This document shows, piece by piece, positions 28,447-38,700 of a stretch of 64,000 nucleotides of DNA; within the stretch, counting starts at the first letter, position 1, and the number at the start of each line of letters is the position of its first letter. The notes beneath the pieces are model-generated. The model worked only from the letters and a program-made list of their open reading frames with translations. It was not told the DNA's origin and made no database searches. A program made the position numbers and the translations under genes. The stretch is taken from the NCBI RefSeq assembly GCF_018449515.1, contig NZ_JAAVUQ010000006.1, positions 186,001 to 250,000 of the forward strand. Direction: 5' to 3'. This DNA comes from Caballeronia sp. dw_19. GTDB taxonomy: Bacteria > Pseudomonadota > Gammaproteobacteria > Burkholderiales > Burkholderiaceae.

Positions 28447-28665
28447 TCAGTGCCGATGATGCATCCACCAATGCCGAGGATGATCAGTCGTGCGCTCGCG
28501 TGTTTGAGCGGGCCATTTCGACTCGTTAATTAACAGAATAATTGCCACCAGCGCCAAGCCGCCGAGGCCGACCAGTACGTTGATTAAATCGATGGCGGAA
28601 CTGTGCAAGGTTAGTCGCGACGCGGATCCAAGGATATCCATTACCGTATTCACAAACTCGTCCAT
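28447..28665 (-). CDS. small single-pass membrane protein
   Basis: A 72-residue protein, not recognised. The ATG is preceded by GGAGG five bases upstream, which decides the start over an ATG eight codons earlier. After a short N-terminal region, residues about 29-52 (DLINVLVGLGGLALVAIILLINE) form one transmembrane helix, and the C-terminal tail is basic and His-rich (RHWWMHHRH). It is monocistronic and lies between PhzF and Fic genes. The His-rich end could bind metal, but this is speculation. Confidence 0.7.
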   Translation of the reverse strand: MDEFVNTVMDILGSASRLTLHSSAIDLINVLVGLGGLALVAIILLINESKWPAQTRERTTDHPRHWWMHHRH

Positions 28666-28810
28666 GATGCCCTCCTGCGTCCTCTGCACTTACCTCTTTA
28701 TGATAGGTAAACAGAGGCTTAAGAGTAAGCGCTCAGCATTCAAAATTCTTAGGTATTTTCACGGGTGGATTCCAGCGTTTCCGGCTAACGTGCCGAAACA
28801 ATCGCTCTTG

Positions 28811-30190
28811 CTAGTCGATTAATGGGCGACCGGCCGATACCCATTGCTCCAGCTCTTTCAGCCGCAACCTGTAACGGGCAAAGTTGTGTTCACCGAGCCT
28901 GGAAATGTCGCCTCTCACCATGTCGATAAGGCGCGCCGCTTCGTCGTCCCGAAGCTTGAACTCTGCGATAACGGTTCCCAGTGCTTCCCGATCCCGCACG
29001 ATCCGCGAGACCATCTCATTGATGGCTTCGCGGTACCTTGCACGGAACGGATCTGGCACTCCGGCGGCGTCGATCTGCGCTGCATACTTGGCAATAGAGC
29101 GCCGATAAGTCCAGGCAAAGAGATCGGCTGCAATACTCGTGTCGAGCCGCTCATAAACACCGATTTTTGCACGGGCATAGTCTTCGTCACCCACATCCAG
29201 GAAGCTAAGCGGCGCGCAGTTGTACAGCAGCAGCGGGATGTTGGCACTGAGGCGGCTGGTTCGTTTGTTGCCGTCCTCGAAAGGCTGGAGGTAGGCCAGG
29301 TTCACCCAAAGGAAAAATGCGGCTTCGACGGGATTTTTAATGTGACGCGCCTTCTCGGTGATCTGCTCCAGCATTTCACCAAGCAAAGAAGGCACATGAG
29401 ACGGGATATAAACGGTATTGCTGATACTCACGACTCTTTCGCGAATCGAGCCAAGTGCGCCCTCATCATTAAGCAGTCCTTGCATCAGCAACGTGTGCAG
29501 ATTGCGAATGACCATTGCAGTCAATCCGTACGATGGCACGTCGTCGATCAGGAACTCGATCGCCCTCTTATGGTTGAGCAACATGGTGGCGTCTTTATCC
29601 GCTGGATCGGCGGTTCCCGCGTCGAACAAGACCTCGGTGTCGAGCCTCGAATATCGATTGCCCTCAAGACGCGATGAGGAGAAGGACAAATCGATCAGCA
29701 GCGGCTCAATGACCTTGCGCGCGTACGTGCCGGCGGGTTGCTGGCCCGGTGATCGTCCTTCTTGATACAGATCGTTGGCGAGCGCTTGGGGAAGAAGGTA
29801 GCTCTGGTTTGGCACGTAACCGTCAACAAAATGCCGTTGATAGCTGATGGGCTGACGCGCCCCCAGCGGGACGTTCAGTTCATCGATAAGCGCCGCAGCA
29901 GCCTCAGACCAGGCTGGCGAAGCCGTCAGTTTCGCCTTGGCCGGGCTTGCAGCCACCACCGGAGCCATGGGTTCGACTTTGCGCCCCGGCAACCTGTAAC
30001 GGACGGCCGAAGTTGCTCCAACCCGTTCGACCTTGCCGTCGCCGATGAGTCGGTCCAGATAGCGCAGGACCGTTGCTGACGGAGCGCCCATTGCCTCGGC
30101 GATCTCGCGGCGTGATAACAGATCCTGGCCTGCTGCTGCCCGTCTCACAAGAAGGTCCGAAATGGCGCTGTACAGCTCGCGCTTTGCCAT
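28811..30190 (-). CDS. wHTH-Fic domain protein with degenerate catalytic motif
   Basis: A 459-residue protein. Residues about 1-68 form a winged-helix DNA-binding domain (LLSRREIAEAMGAPSATVLRYLDRLIGDGKVERVG). Residues 171-178 (SSSRLEGN) match the class II inhibitory motif S/TxxxE(G/N) of Fic proteins. The Fic core motif reads QPFEDGNKRTSR at 302-313, against the consensus HPFxDGNGRxxR, so the catalytic His is Gln and GNGR is GNKR. I recall similar QPF...NKR variants in a Fic subgroup, so this may be a family trait rather than damage. AMPylation activity is doubtful. The ATG follows AGGTGG by five bases. The array of repeats just upstream suggests autoregulation. Confidence 0.9.
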   Translation of the reverse strand: MAKRELYSAISDLLVRRAAAGQDLLSRREIAEAMGAPSATVLRYLDRLIGDGKVERVGATSAVRYRLPGRKVEPMAPVVAASPAKAKLTASPAWSEAAAALIDELNVPLGARQPISYQRHFVDGYVPNQSYLLPQALANDLYQEGRSPGQQPAGTYARKVIEPLLIDLSFSSSRLEGNRYSRLDTEVLFDAGTADPADKDATMLLNHKRAIEFLIDDVPSYGLTAMVIRNLHTLLMQGLLNDEGALGSIRERVVSISNTVYIPSHVPSLLGEMLEQITEKARHIKNPVEAAFFLWVNLAYLQPFEDGNKRTSRLSANIPLLLYNCAPLSFLDVGDEDYARAKIGVYERLDTSIAADLFAWTYRRSIAKYAAQIDAAGVPDPFRARYREAINEMVSRIVRDREALGTVIAEFKLRDDEAARLIDMVRGDISRLGEHNFARYRLRLKELEQWVSAGRPLID

Positions 30191-30206
30191 GGTGGCCACC
30201 TAAAAA

Positions 30207-30303
30207 TGATTCAAGAATGATTCTTGAATCAATCTTAAATCAAAATTTGATTTAAGGGGCCATTTTTGATTCAAGAATGAGGTGAGAATGATTCAAGAAT
30301 GAG
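30207..30303. repeat. operator array of TGATTYAAG half-sites upstream of the Fic gene
   Basis: Six copies of a TGATTCAAG/TGATTTAAG-like element lie in about 100 bp. TGATTCAAGAA and TTCTTGAATCA form an 11-bp inverted repeat with a three-base spacer (30207-30231). A 23-bp palindrome with arms CTTAAATCAAA and TTTGATTTAAG around one A is at 30234-30256. Two direct copies of TGATTCAAGAATGAG are at 30267-30281 and 30289-30303, 22 bp apart, near two helical turns. The nearest site is 17 bp from the Fic start codon. The likely ligand is the Fic protein's own winged helix (inference). Confidence 0.75.
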
Positions 30304-30509
30304 GCGACGGAGCACGAAATAAGCGATCCAATCGCTCTCCGCATTCGCGGAGCAACAGCCTGCTTTCGAGAGCACTCCGCCTAAGTGAGTGAGGGCTGGC
30401 GAAGGATTCAAGCCGTCATCCGAGCCGGCCATGCAGCCAAAGACGCCTTTCCTCGGGTGCGATTTCCTGCGGCCGGACGCCGCACGCTATCTCTTAAACG
30501 TAAAAACCC

Positions 30510-30537
30510 TAAAGAAGAAGTGGTTAACTGCCGTTAT
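30510..30537 (+). promoter_or_regulatory. possible sigma-28 (FliA) promoter of the chemoreceptor gene
   Basis: TAAA at 30510-30513 and GCCGTTAT at 30530-30537 are 16 bases apart, close to the FliA pattern TAAA-N15-GCCGATAA (six of eight matches in the second box). A flagellar sigma factor would suit a chemoreceptor gene. Confidence 0.4.
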
Positions 30538-30543
30538 GTCCTT

Positions 30544-30570
30544 GTAACGCGAAACGCGTTCTCGCGTTAC
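30544..30570. promoter_or_regulatory. inverted repeat in the chemoreceptor leader
   Basis: GTAACGCGA and TCGCGTTAC are perfect 9-bp arms around the palindrome AACGCGTT. It lies 14 bases before the ribosome binding site GAAAGGA, so it may be an operator or a leader hairpin. Confidence 0.45.
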
Positions 30571-30598
30571 GTTCCAGATCGAAGAAAGGACACAATAA

Positions 30599-32161
30599 AT
30601 GCGCAATAACCAGCCCGTCTCGCAGCAGGAGTACGACTTTCCCGCATCAGACATGCTCGTTTCGGCCACGGATCTTTCAGGCAACATCAAATACTGCAAT
30701 CCCGCCTTTGTCGAAGTCTCCGGCTATTCGAGAGAAGAACTCATCGGCCAGCCGCACAATCTGATCCGCCACCCCGACATGCCCCGCGAGGCTTTCGCCG
30801 ACATGTGGTCGACGATCCAGGAAGGTCGCCCGTGGACTGCCCTAGTCAAGAACCGTCGCAAGAATGGCGATTACTACTGGGTTCGCGCGAACGTGACGCC
30901 GGTGATCGAGCATGGCAAGGCCGTCGGTTTTCTTAGCGTGCGCGTGAAGCCGGGCCGCGACGAAGTAGCAAGCGCGTCCGGCCTGTATGCGCGGATGCAG
31001 GCCGGCGCAATGGGTTCGCTGCGCCTGAAACGAGGCGCGCTTGTACGCACCGGCCTGGCCGGCAAGCTTGGGGAACTGATGCGCATGCCGGTCGCGTCGC
31101 GTATTGCGATTGGCTATGCAGCCGGACCGCTGGCGGTGCTCGCGACCGGGTTGATCGCCTACCAGGGACTTCCGCCACTGCCCTTGTGGATCGCCTTTGG
31201 CGTGAGCGCACTGACGGGCGCCATCGGCTGGGTGACCGTTTCACATCACGTGGGCGCGCCCGTGCGCATCATGTCCCGATTTGCCGCGCGCATGGCGGCC
31301 GGCGATCTGACGGCGGCGATGGAAACCGGCGCTCGCGACGACCTCGGCGACGTCCAGCGCGCGCTGAACCAGCTCAAGGCGAACCTGTCCGCAATGGTCC
31401 TCGATGTACGTGGACAGATCGGCGGGATGATGGATGCCACGCGGGAAATTTCGAGCGGCAACATGGATCTGTCGCGCCGGACCGAATTGCAGGCTGTGTC
31501 GCTGCAGCAAACCGCCGCGACGATGGACCAGTTGACCGCCACGGTAAAGGGCAACGCGGACGCGAGCGTGCGCGCGCTGGATCTGGTGAAGGACGCGCAG
31601 ACCGCAGCCAGCGATGGCGGCAAGATCGCGATCCAGGTCGAGCAGACCATGGCCGGCATCAACACGGCGTCGCAGCGTATCGCGGACATTATCGGCGTGA
31701 TCGACGGTATCGCGTTCCAGACGAATATCCTCGCATTGAACGCGGCGGTGGAAGCGGCGCGTGCAGGCGAAGCGGGCCGCTCGTTCGCGGTGGTCGCAAC
31801 AGAAGTGCGCAATCTCGCGCAGCGGTGCGCGGCGTCGGCGAAGGAGATCAAGGCGGTGGTGGAAACAAGCGTGGCACAGATCGCGGAAGGGACCGACCTG
31901 GTGTCACGCACAACCCTCCAGATGCATGCAATCGACGCGGCCGTGCTGCGGGTGTCGACAATCATCGGAGAGGTGGCGAATGCGAGCAGCGAACAGGCCG
32001 AGGGCATTCGTCAAGTGAACCAGGCGGTAGCGCATCTGGACGGTTCAACCCAGCAGAACGCCGCGCTGGTCGAGCAAGCTGCTGTGACTGCGCAACGGCT
32101 GGCCGAACGAGCCGATGTGCTCGATGACGCCGTGCGGTTATTTACTGTTGGGCAAAGGTGA
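30599..32161 (+). CDS. PAS-domain methyl-accepting chemotaxis protein (Aer-like)
   Basis: A 520-residue chemoreceptor. A PAS domain lies at about residues 15-115 ([42 protein letters not shown]), as in the redox sensor Aer. Two membrane helices (about 165-205) with almost no periplasmic loop follow, then a HAMP-like region and the signalling tip [43 protein letters not shown] lies eight bases before the ATG. It would signal the energy or redox state to CheW-CheA. No che genes are in the window. Monocistronic, divergent from the Fic gene. Confidence 0.93.
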   Translation: MRNNQPVSQQEYDFPASDMLVSATDLSGNIKYCNPAFVEVSGYSREELIGQPHNLIRHPDMPREAFADMWSTIQEGRPWTALVKNRRKNGDYYWVRANVTPVIEHGKAVGFLSVRVKPGRDEVASASGLYARMQAGAMGSLRLKRGALVRTGLAGKLGELMRMPVASRIAIGYAAGPLAVLATGLIAYQGLPPLPLWIAFGVSALTGAIGWVTVSHHVGAPVRIMSRFAARMAAGDLTAAMETGARDDLGDVQRALNQLKANLSAMVLDVRGQIGGMMDATREISSGNMDLSRRTELQAVSLQQTAATMDQLTATVKGNADASVRALDLVKDAQTAASDGGKIAIQVEQTMAGINTASQRIADIIGVIDGIAFQTNILALNAAVEAARAGEAGRSFAVVATEVRNLAQRCAASAKEIKAVVETSVAQIAEGTDLVSRTTLQMHAIDAAVLRVSTIIGEVANASSEQAEGIRQVNQAVAHLDGSTQQNAALVEQAAVTAQRLAERADVLDDAVRLFTVGQR

Positions 32162-32203
32162 GAGGAGCGCTCGCGGTACGTTTGATGCGAGCGCAACCCC
32201 AGC

Positions 32204-33121
32204 TTAATCAGCATCGGCGGCAGGCTCAGCGTCCAGCGCCAGCACTGTCACCCCTACATCGATCCGATGTGACCCGCCGCCGAGAATCATCCCCCGCAGC
32301 AGCGATACGTCGCTATAGTCCCGCCCCGTGGCGAGCGTCACATGTTCGAGATCGGCGAGCACATCGTTTGTCGGATCAAGATCGATCCAGCCGCTGCCGG
32401 GACAAAACACCGACACCCACGCATGCGATGCATCCGCGCCGATCAGCTTCTCCTGCCCCGGCGCGGGATCATTGCGCAAATATCCGCTCACGTACCGGGC
32501 CGGCAACCCGAGCGCACGCATGCAGCCGATCATCACCTGCGCAAAATCCTGGCAGACGCCCCGGCGCATTTCAAACGCGCGATGCGCAGGCGTGTCATAC
32601 GACGTTGCCAAAGGCTTGTACTTGAAGTCGGCGTGAATCCTGTGCATCAAGTCAATCGCGCCTTCCGCCAGCGGCTTGCCCGCGGGAAAACTCTCCAGCG
32701 CGTAATCTCGCAGGTCCTGTCCGAGACTGATATTGGGCGACGCAAAGCAAAACTCTGTCTCAGGCCGAAACGGCGCACTGGCGCTAAAACGCATACCCTT
32801 CGCGACCTCGTCCCACGCCGGCGTGGTCGCCGGATCGAGCGAGGCCCATCGCGGCGTCAGTTCAACGGTTGTTTCGCTGACCATCTGCAATGAGCGGTGC
32901 GGCGACTCGAGCGAAAAATACAGCACGTCGTTGCCGAAGGTATCGACGCGACTATTGATGTACGGCGGCTTCGGATCAATGCTTTCGGTGTGTGAGATCA
33001 CGCGTTGCCACGCGCAATTCTGCGGCCGGATTGTCGCGAGATGCTGGGCCGTTTCCACGTACGTTGAATAGCGGTAGGTCGTCCGGTGCGACACCCACAA
33101 CACGGTTTTCGGAATCTTCAC
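32204..33121 (-). CDS. transglutaminase-like protein (third gene of the amidoligase operon)
   Basis: A 305-residue transglutaminase-fold protein. The N-terminal Bact-transglu domain (WVSHRTTYRYSTYVETAQHLATIRPQ) precedes the catalytic core with Cys190 (RRGVCQDFAQ), His233 (ASHAWVSVF) and Asp249 (IDLDPTND), so the triad is complete. The start is GTG overlapping the previous stop (GTGA), indicating translational coupling. Such proteins may act as peptidases or as acyl transferases on isopeptide bonds. In this conserved neighbourhood they are predicted to work with the ATP-grasp and DUF2126 proteins on peptide tags or links. No signal peptide, so probably cytoplasmic. Confidence 0.92.
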   Translation of the reverse strand: MKIPKTVLWVSHRTTYRYSTYVETAQHLATIRPQNCAWQRVISHTESIDPKPPYINSRVDTFGNDVLYFSLESPHRSLQMVSETTVELTPRWASLDPATTPAWDEVAKGMRFSASAPFRPETEFCFASPNISLGQDLRDYALESFPAGKPLAEGAIDLMHRIHADFKYKPLATSYDTPAHRAFEMRRGVCQDFAQVMIGCMRALGLPARYVSGYLRNDPAPGQEKLIGADASHAWVSVFCPGSGWIDLDPTNDVLADLEHVTLATGRDYSDVSLLRGMILGGGSHRIDVGVTVLALDAEPAADAD

Positions 33122-35691
33122 GACGACACCTGCAATGCCTGCGTATTCGCGTGGCTGAAGTAACGTGCGCTGATCTCATGCGCAGCGGCGCTCACGTGAT
33201 CGCCGAGTGCCTCGCAGGCCTGGATGAGTTCGCCATAGTTGCCCTCTTCGTCGGTCGTGCAGAGTTGCTCGAGTCCTCGCAGCGACTTCAGCAACAGCGT
33301 TGCGTCGCTGAACGCGCCGTGGTTTGTATTGCCGGCCGCAATCGAAATCTCGTTGAGCTTCGTGCATAAGCGCGAGTACACGCCGTACAGCCCGCGCGGG
33401 TTGGTCGGCTCGACCACCAGCAGGTCGATCAGCGCGGGAACCTCGAAACGCCCTGGATAAAGCGATCGATACGTGAGCGTGCTGTCGAACAATTGCAGCA
33501 GCAGATCGAACCCGGCCGGCGTCGTCATCTGGCCATGCTCGGCGACTACGCGCAGGAAGGTGGTCATCGTCCATACCCGTTCGATGTGCCGTCCCGCGAA
33601 CACCAGCTTCCACGCTTCGTCGCGCGTCATGCGGTCGCCCTGCGCGCCGCTGATCGCGAGCAGTTGCGTCGATAGTGCTTCAAGCGTTCGCGTCAGCTTC
33701 ACCCGGTCGTAACGCTCCACGCCCGGTCCCGGCTTGAACTGCTGGATGGCATCGCGGAAATCGTTTCGCGCGGCGAGGATGGTGCGCCAGTGATCGGTCG
33801 AAAGACGTCCGCGGATTTCGCTGCTCGCGCGCACCTGGCTCGCCAGGTTCTGGCCGATACTCGCCGCCGTGCCGTTCTCGCCTATGTTGGCGACCAGCAA
33901 ACGTTCGAGCCCGCGCGCGGTGTGCCCCTGGAGCGGCGTGCCCGGCGGCAGAAGGCCGCTCTGCCACGCGAGGTCCACCATGGTCTCCAGCATGCCCTCG
34001 GAGTCGTTGCTATCAATAGACGAGAGGATCACGCGCAGCAGCCGCACGTTGTTCTCGGCGCGTTCTCCGTATCGTCCGGCCCAGAAGAGGTTTTCCGCAG
34101 CGCGGCTCGATACCGTCCGATGCTTGCGCGCAAGGTCCGCCGGTTTGATCGGCGTGGGGAGCAGCGAGAAGGTTGAACCCGGCTTGCTCGACAGCACCCA
34201 GGTGTCGACACTGCTGCTGCCGTATTGCATCGATACCGACGGTTGGCGCTCAGCCCCAAGCCGCGTAAATCCGCCCGGCATCACGGACCAGCCGCCATCG
34301 ATGTTCGCAATCGCATAAACACGCAGCACCGACGGCCGGCCCGTCAGCGTGTTGTCTTCGTAACGCGGCGCGTGGGAACTCGGGAACAGGTTCTGGATGG
34401 TGAACGCGTCCGGCATGGCGTCGATCCGCGCGCGCCAGCCGGCCAGCGGTTGCAGGCCGTCGCCGAAACCGCGCGGACCGCCGCCGTTGAGCGGCAAGCC
34501 CGGCCAGGTGGGAATCACGAATGCCTTGTCCAGACGTGCCAGCACAGCTTCGCGCGCCGCTGCTTCACCGCACCACCAGGTGGGCACGCTGGCGAGTTCC
34601 AGGGGCTCGCGCAGCAGCGCACGCGAGATGGCCGGCAGGAAACCATGCAGCGCCGGCGATTCGACAAAACCCGAACCCGGCACGTTGGACACCATCACGT
34701 TGCCGGCCCGCATCACCTGCAACAGGCCCGGCACGCCGATGGTCGAATCGGCGCGCAATTCGACCGGATCGCAGAAGGCATCGTCCAGTCGGCGCATCAG
34801 TACGTGAACCCGTTCCAGTCCGGCGAATGTCTTGAGGAACAGCATGTCGTCGCGCACGGTCAGGTCCTTGCCTTCGACCAGCGTAACGCCGAGATAACGC
34901 GCAAGGAATGCGTGCTCGAAGAAGGTTTCGCTGAAAGGCCCAGGCGTCAGCAATGCGATATGCGGCGAGCCTTCGCCCGACATCATCGCCCGGCCGCCCT
35001 GGACCAGCGCGGCGATCAGTTGCGAGTAGAACGGGGCGAGCCTCCGGACCTTCATGGAGCGGAACGGCTCGGTGAATACGTCGGAAACGATCAACCGGTT
35101 TTCCAGCGCATAACCCAGTCCGGACGGCGCTTCCGTGCGGTGCGCCATCACGGTCCAGGTGCCGTTCGGAGCACGCGTCAGGTCCACGGCAACAAGCTGC
35201 AGATACTGCGCGCCGGGAGGCACGAAGCCCTTCACCGAGCGCAGATAGCCTGGATGCCCGAACACCAGCGCGGGCGGCAGCAGGCCGTCATGCAGCAGCG
35301 TCTGCGGCCCGTAGATATCGGCAACGATGGCATTGAGCAGCTTCGCGCGCTGCGTCACCGCGCGCTCGATCACCGACCACTCGCCTTCATCGATAAGAAA
35401 CGGCAGCAGGTCCAGCGCCCACGGACGCGGCTCGCCCTTGTCCGCGTAGACGTTGTAGCTGATGTCGTTGTCGCGGACCTGCTGCGCGATGGAAGCGGTC
35501 GCCCGGTCGAGGCCGGCTATGCCGTCGTCGCCGAGAGCATCGAAGAATTGCCGCCAGGGAGCGCGCAACTGGCCCGACGCGTCGCGCAGTTCGTCCCAAT
35601 GACCCTCCCGGGCCGGTACCGCGCGAAGGTGTGACGACACACTCGCGCGGTTCGTGATTGCTTCAAACGGAAGCGTGGATTGGAAGGCCAA
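33118..35691 (-). CDS. circularly permuted ATP-grasp / alpha-E fusion protein
   Basis: An 857-residue fusion. Residues about 80-480 match the circularly permuted ATP-grasp type 2 domain (former DUF404/DUF407): FGHPGYLRSVKGFVPPGAQYLQLVAVDLTRAPNGTW, YALENRLIVSDVF, VTLVEGKDLTVRDDMLFLKT and STIGVPGLLQVMRAGNVMVSNVPGSG. Residues from about 535 are the helical alpha-E domain (former DUF403): AENLFWAGRYGERAENNVRLLR. ATP-grasp enzymes ligate carboxylates to amines, so peptide or amide bond formation is predicted. The first possible start is TTG; a GTG 17 codons later is an alternative and no strong ribosome binding site decides. It sits between the DUF2126 gene (32-bp gap) and the coupled transglutaminase. 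Confidence 0.93.
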   Translation of the reverse strand: MAFQSTLPFEAITNRASVSSHLRAVPAREGHWDELRDASGQLRAPWRQFFDALGDDGIAGLDRATASIAQQVRDNDISYNVYADKGEPRPWALDLLPFLIDEGEWSVIERAVTQRAKLLNAIVADIYGPQTLLHDGLLPPALVFGHPGYLRSVKGFVPPGAQYLQLVAVDLTRAPNGTWTVMAHRTEAPSGLGYALENRLIVSDVFTEPFRSMKVRRLAPFYSQLIAALVQGGRAMMSGEGSPHIALLTPGPFSETFFEHAFLARYLGVTLVEGKDLTVRDDMLFLKTFAGLERVHVLMRRLDDAFCDPVELRADSTIGVPGLLQVMRAGNVMVSNVPGSGFVESPALHGFLPAISRALLREPLELASVPTWWCGEAAAREAVLARLDKAFVIPTWPGLPLNGGGPRGFGDGLQPLAGWRARIDAMPDAFTIQNLFPSSHAPRYEDNTLTGRPSVLRVYAIANIDGGWSVMPGGFTRLGAERQPSVSMQYGSSSVDTWVLSSKPGSTFSLLPTPIKPADLARKHRTVSSRAAENLFWAGRYGERAENNVRLLRVILSSIDSNDSEGMLETMVDLAWQSGLLPPGTPLQGHTARGLERLLVANIGENGTAASIGQNLASQVRASSEIRGRLSTDHWRTILAARNDFRDAIQQFKPGPGVERYDRVKLTRTLEALSTQLLAISGAQGDRMTRDEAWKLVFAGRHIERVWTMTTFLRVVAEHGQMTTPAGFDLLLQLFDSTLTYRSLYPGRFEVPALIDLLVVEPTNPRGLYGVYSRLCTKLNEISIAAGNTNHGAFSDATLLLKSLRGLEQLCTTDEEGNYGELIQACEALGDHVSAAAHEISARYFSHANTQALQVSS

Positions 35692-35723
35692 ATTGAGCAG
35701 CTACCGTTGAAGAGTTGATGAGG

Positions 35724-38700
35724 CTACCGTCGGCGCAAATCGAGCGTGAACGGAAACTCCAGGCTGCGCTTCGGTTCTTCCACGACCATCCGTCCAGGCG
35801 TATGGCCGATTCTGAAAAAGCGCGCGCGCCGCCGGCTTTCCGCCTCGTATGCGTTGACCGGATAGGTCACGTAATTGCGGCCACCCGGATGGGCTACATG
35901 ATACCGGCATCCGCCGATAGACCGGTTGCTCCAGGTGTCAACAATGTCAAACGTAAGCGGTGCATCCACGCCAATCGACGGATGCAGCGCCGTCGGCTGG
36001 GACCATGCCCTGAAACGCACGCCGGCCACATGCTCGCTCACCCGGCCCGTGGGTTGCAACGGCAACGGCACGCCGTTGACCGTCACCACATGGCGGTTGT
36101 CGTTGAGCCCGAGCACCCGCACTTCCATCCGTTCCACCGACGAATCCACATAGCGCACCGTCCCGCCCGGCGACCCCTGCTCGCCCATCACGTGCCACGG
36201 CTCCAGCGCGCTGCGCACGGTCAGTTCGATACCGTTCGTCTGGACCGCGCCCACCAGCGGGAACCGGAACTCGAAATGCGGCGCAAACCACGCGGTATCG
36301 AACGCATAACCGGCTTCGTTGAGGTCCGCGATGACATCGTGGAAATCCATTTCGATAAACGTACCAAGCAGGAAACGGTCATGCAGTTCCGTGCCCCAGC
36401 GCGTGAGGCGCGTGGTGTACGGCTTATCCCAGAACCGCGCGACCAGCGCCCGCAACAGCAATTGCTGGACGAGGCTCATGCGCGCGTGCGGCGGCATTTC
36501 GAAGCCCCGCAGTTCGAGCAGGCCGAGGCGGCCGGTGGGACCATCGGGAGAATACAGCTTGTCGATGCAGAATTCCGCGCGGTGCGTGTTGCCAGTCACA
36601 TCGATCAGCAGATTGCGCAACGTCCGGTCGATCAGCCACGGCGGCAGCAATGCACTGTCGCGGCCGCCCAGGCGTTCGAGTTGATGCTCGATCTCCTTGA
36701 ACGCGATCTCCAGCTCGTAAAGCTGATCGTTGCGTGCTTCGTCAACCCGCGGCGCCTGGCTCGTCGGTCCGAGAAACAATCCCGAGAACAGGTACGACAT
36801 CGACGGATGGTTGATGAAGTACGCGATCAGGCTTGCAAGCAGGTCGGGACGCCGCAGGAACGGGCTGTCGGCAGGCGTCGCGCCGCCGAGCACGAAGTGA
36901 TTGCCGCCGCCCGTGCCGGTGTGCCGCCCATCCGTCATGAACTTCTCGGTGCTGAGGTAACTTTCATGCGCCGATTGATACAGGAACTCGGTGTGATCGA
37001 CGAGTTGATCCCAGCTCGACGCCGGATGAATGTTCACCTCGATCACGCCCGGGTCCGGCGTGACTTGCAGCATCTTGAGACGGGCATCGCGTGGCGGCGG
37101 ATACCCTTCTATCACCACTTTCATGCGCAGATCGGCAGCGGTTGCTTCAATGGCCGCGAGCAGGTCGAGGTAGTCATCGAGTTCGGTCAGCGGCGGCATG
37201 AATACATGCAGCAGGCTCTTGCCGCTTCCAAACGATTTCTCTTCAACTTCTGGTCCCGCCGCACGCGCCGGATCTCGCGCTTCAACGCACAACGCCGTAC
37301 GCCGGATCCACGAAGCGGACTCGCCGCGTGAGGGCTCGCGGGTTGACGTTGCAGGCGCGGTTGCAGCCGCATGCCCGGTGCCTGAGGCCACGCCAGTGCC
37401 TGCTTCCACACCCTCGCCCGTTCCTCCTTCTATACCTTCTCCAACTACCGCTTCCCCGCGATATTGCATGCGCAATTCCATCGCCTGACGCAACGGCGCA
37501 GGCGGCCCGAACGGATCGTGCGGATGTTGATACGGATAGTCCCCCGCACTCACCCACGGCAGCGATTCAAGCGGCAAGCGATACCCCATCGGCGAGTCGC
37601 CGGGAATCAGGTACATGCGGCCATCGCGGAAAAACCAGGGGCCGCTGACCCATGCCGGCGCTTGCATCGGGATATCGCGCTCGCGCGCTATAGGCAGCAC
37701 ATAACCCGTCACCTGCGACAAGCCTGCATCGAATACGCGACGCAAGCGCATGCGTTCCATCTCGTCGTCGAGTTCGGATTCGAACGGGTCCACGTTCACC
37801 GGCAAGCGGCGTTCACGCCACAGGTAGTAGAACGTGTCTTCGTAGCCGGGCTGGATATACGACGGATCCAGCGAGACTTTGCTCGCCAGATGCTCGATGA
37901 ACCGCCTTGCATCTTCGGCCGTGTACTGACCGGGATCGCGTTCATCGGCGAATAGCTTGGGGTCTTCCCAGATCGGCTCGCCATCGGCACGCCAGAACAG
38001 CGACATGGCCCAGCGCGGCAACTGCTCGCCCGGATACCACTTGCCTTGACCGAGATGCAGGAAGCCGCCTACGCCATAACGTGCACGCAACTTGTCCATC
38101 AGCGAGACGGCATAACCGCGCTTCGTCGGCCCCAGTGCGTCGGTGTTCCATTCCGCCGCGTCGCGGTCGCTCACGGCGACGAACGTGGGCTCGCCGCCCA
38201 TCGTCAGGCGCACATCCATGTCGGTCAGTTGCTGGTCGACTTGCGCGCCCATCTTCTGCACCGCGGTCCACACTTCTTCCGTATACGGTTTCGTCACGCG
38301 CGGGGTTTCAAGCACGCGCTGCACCTGCATGATGTGCTCGAACTCGACTTCGCTTTCATCGACAGCGCCGGAGATCGGCGCGGCGCTTCCCGGTTCAGGC
38401 GTGCAGGCAACGGGGATATGCCCTTCGCCGGCCAGCAGCCCGGAGGTCGGGTCGAGTCCGATCCAGCCCGCACCGGGCAAGAAGACCTCGCACCACGCGT
38501 GCAGGTCGGTGAAGTCGACTTCGGTGCCGCTCGGGCCATCGAGGGACTTCTGGTCGGGGGTGAGCTGGATCAGGTAACCCGAAACGAAACGCGCGGCCAG
38601 CCCGAGCTGACGCAAGGTTTCGACGAGCAGCCAACCCGTGTCGCGGCACGATCCCAACGCTTTTTCAAGCGTCTCTTCCGGCGTCTGAACGCCGGGTTCC

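Larger units (their letters stand above)
30191..30598. other. divergent regulatory region of Fic and chemoreceptor genes
   Basis: About 400 bp. The part near the Fic gene carries the repeat array at 30207-30303; the part near the chemoreceptor carries a promoter-like element and an inverted repeat. No gene is seen. Confidence 0.6.

Noticed and set aside
30207..30303. Possible CRISPR-like repeats
   Set aside because: Repeats are 9-15 bases, in both orientations, with no regular spacers; an operator array explains them better.
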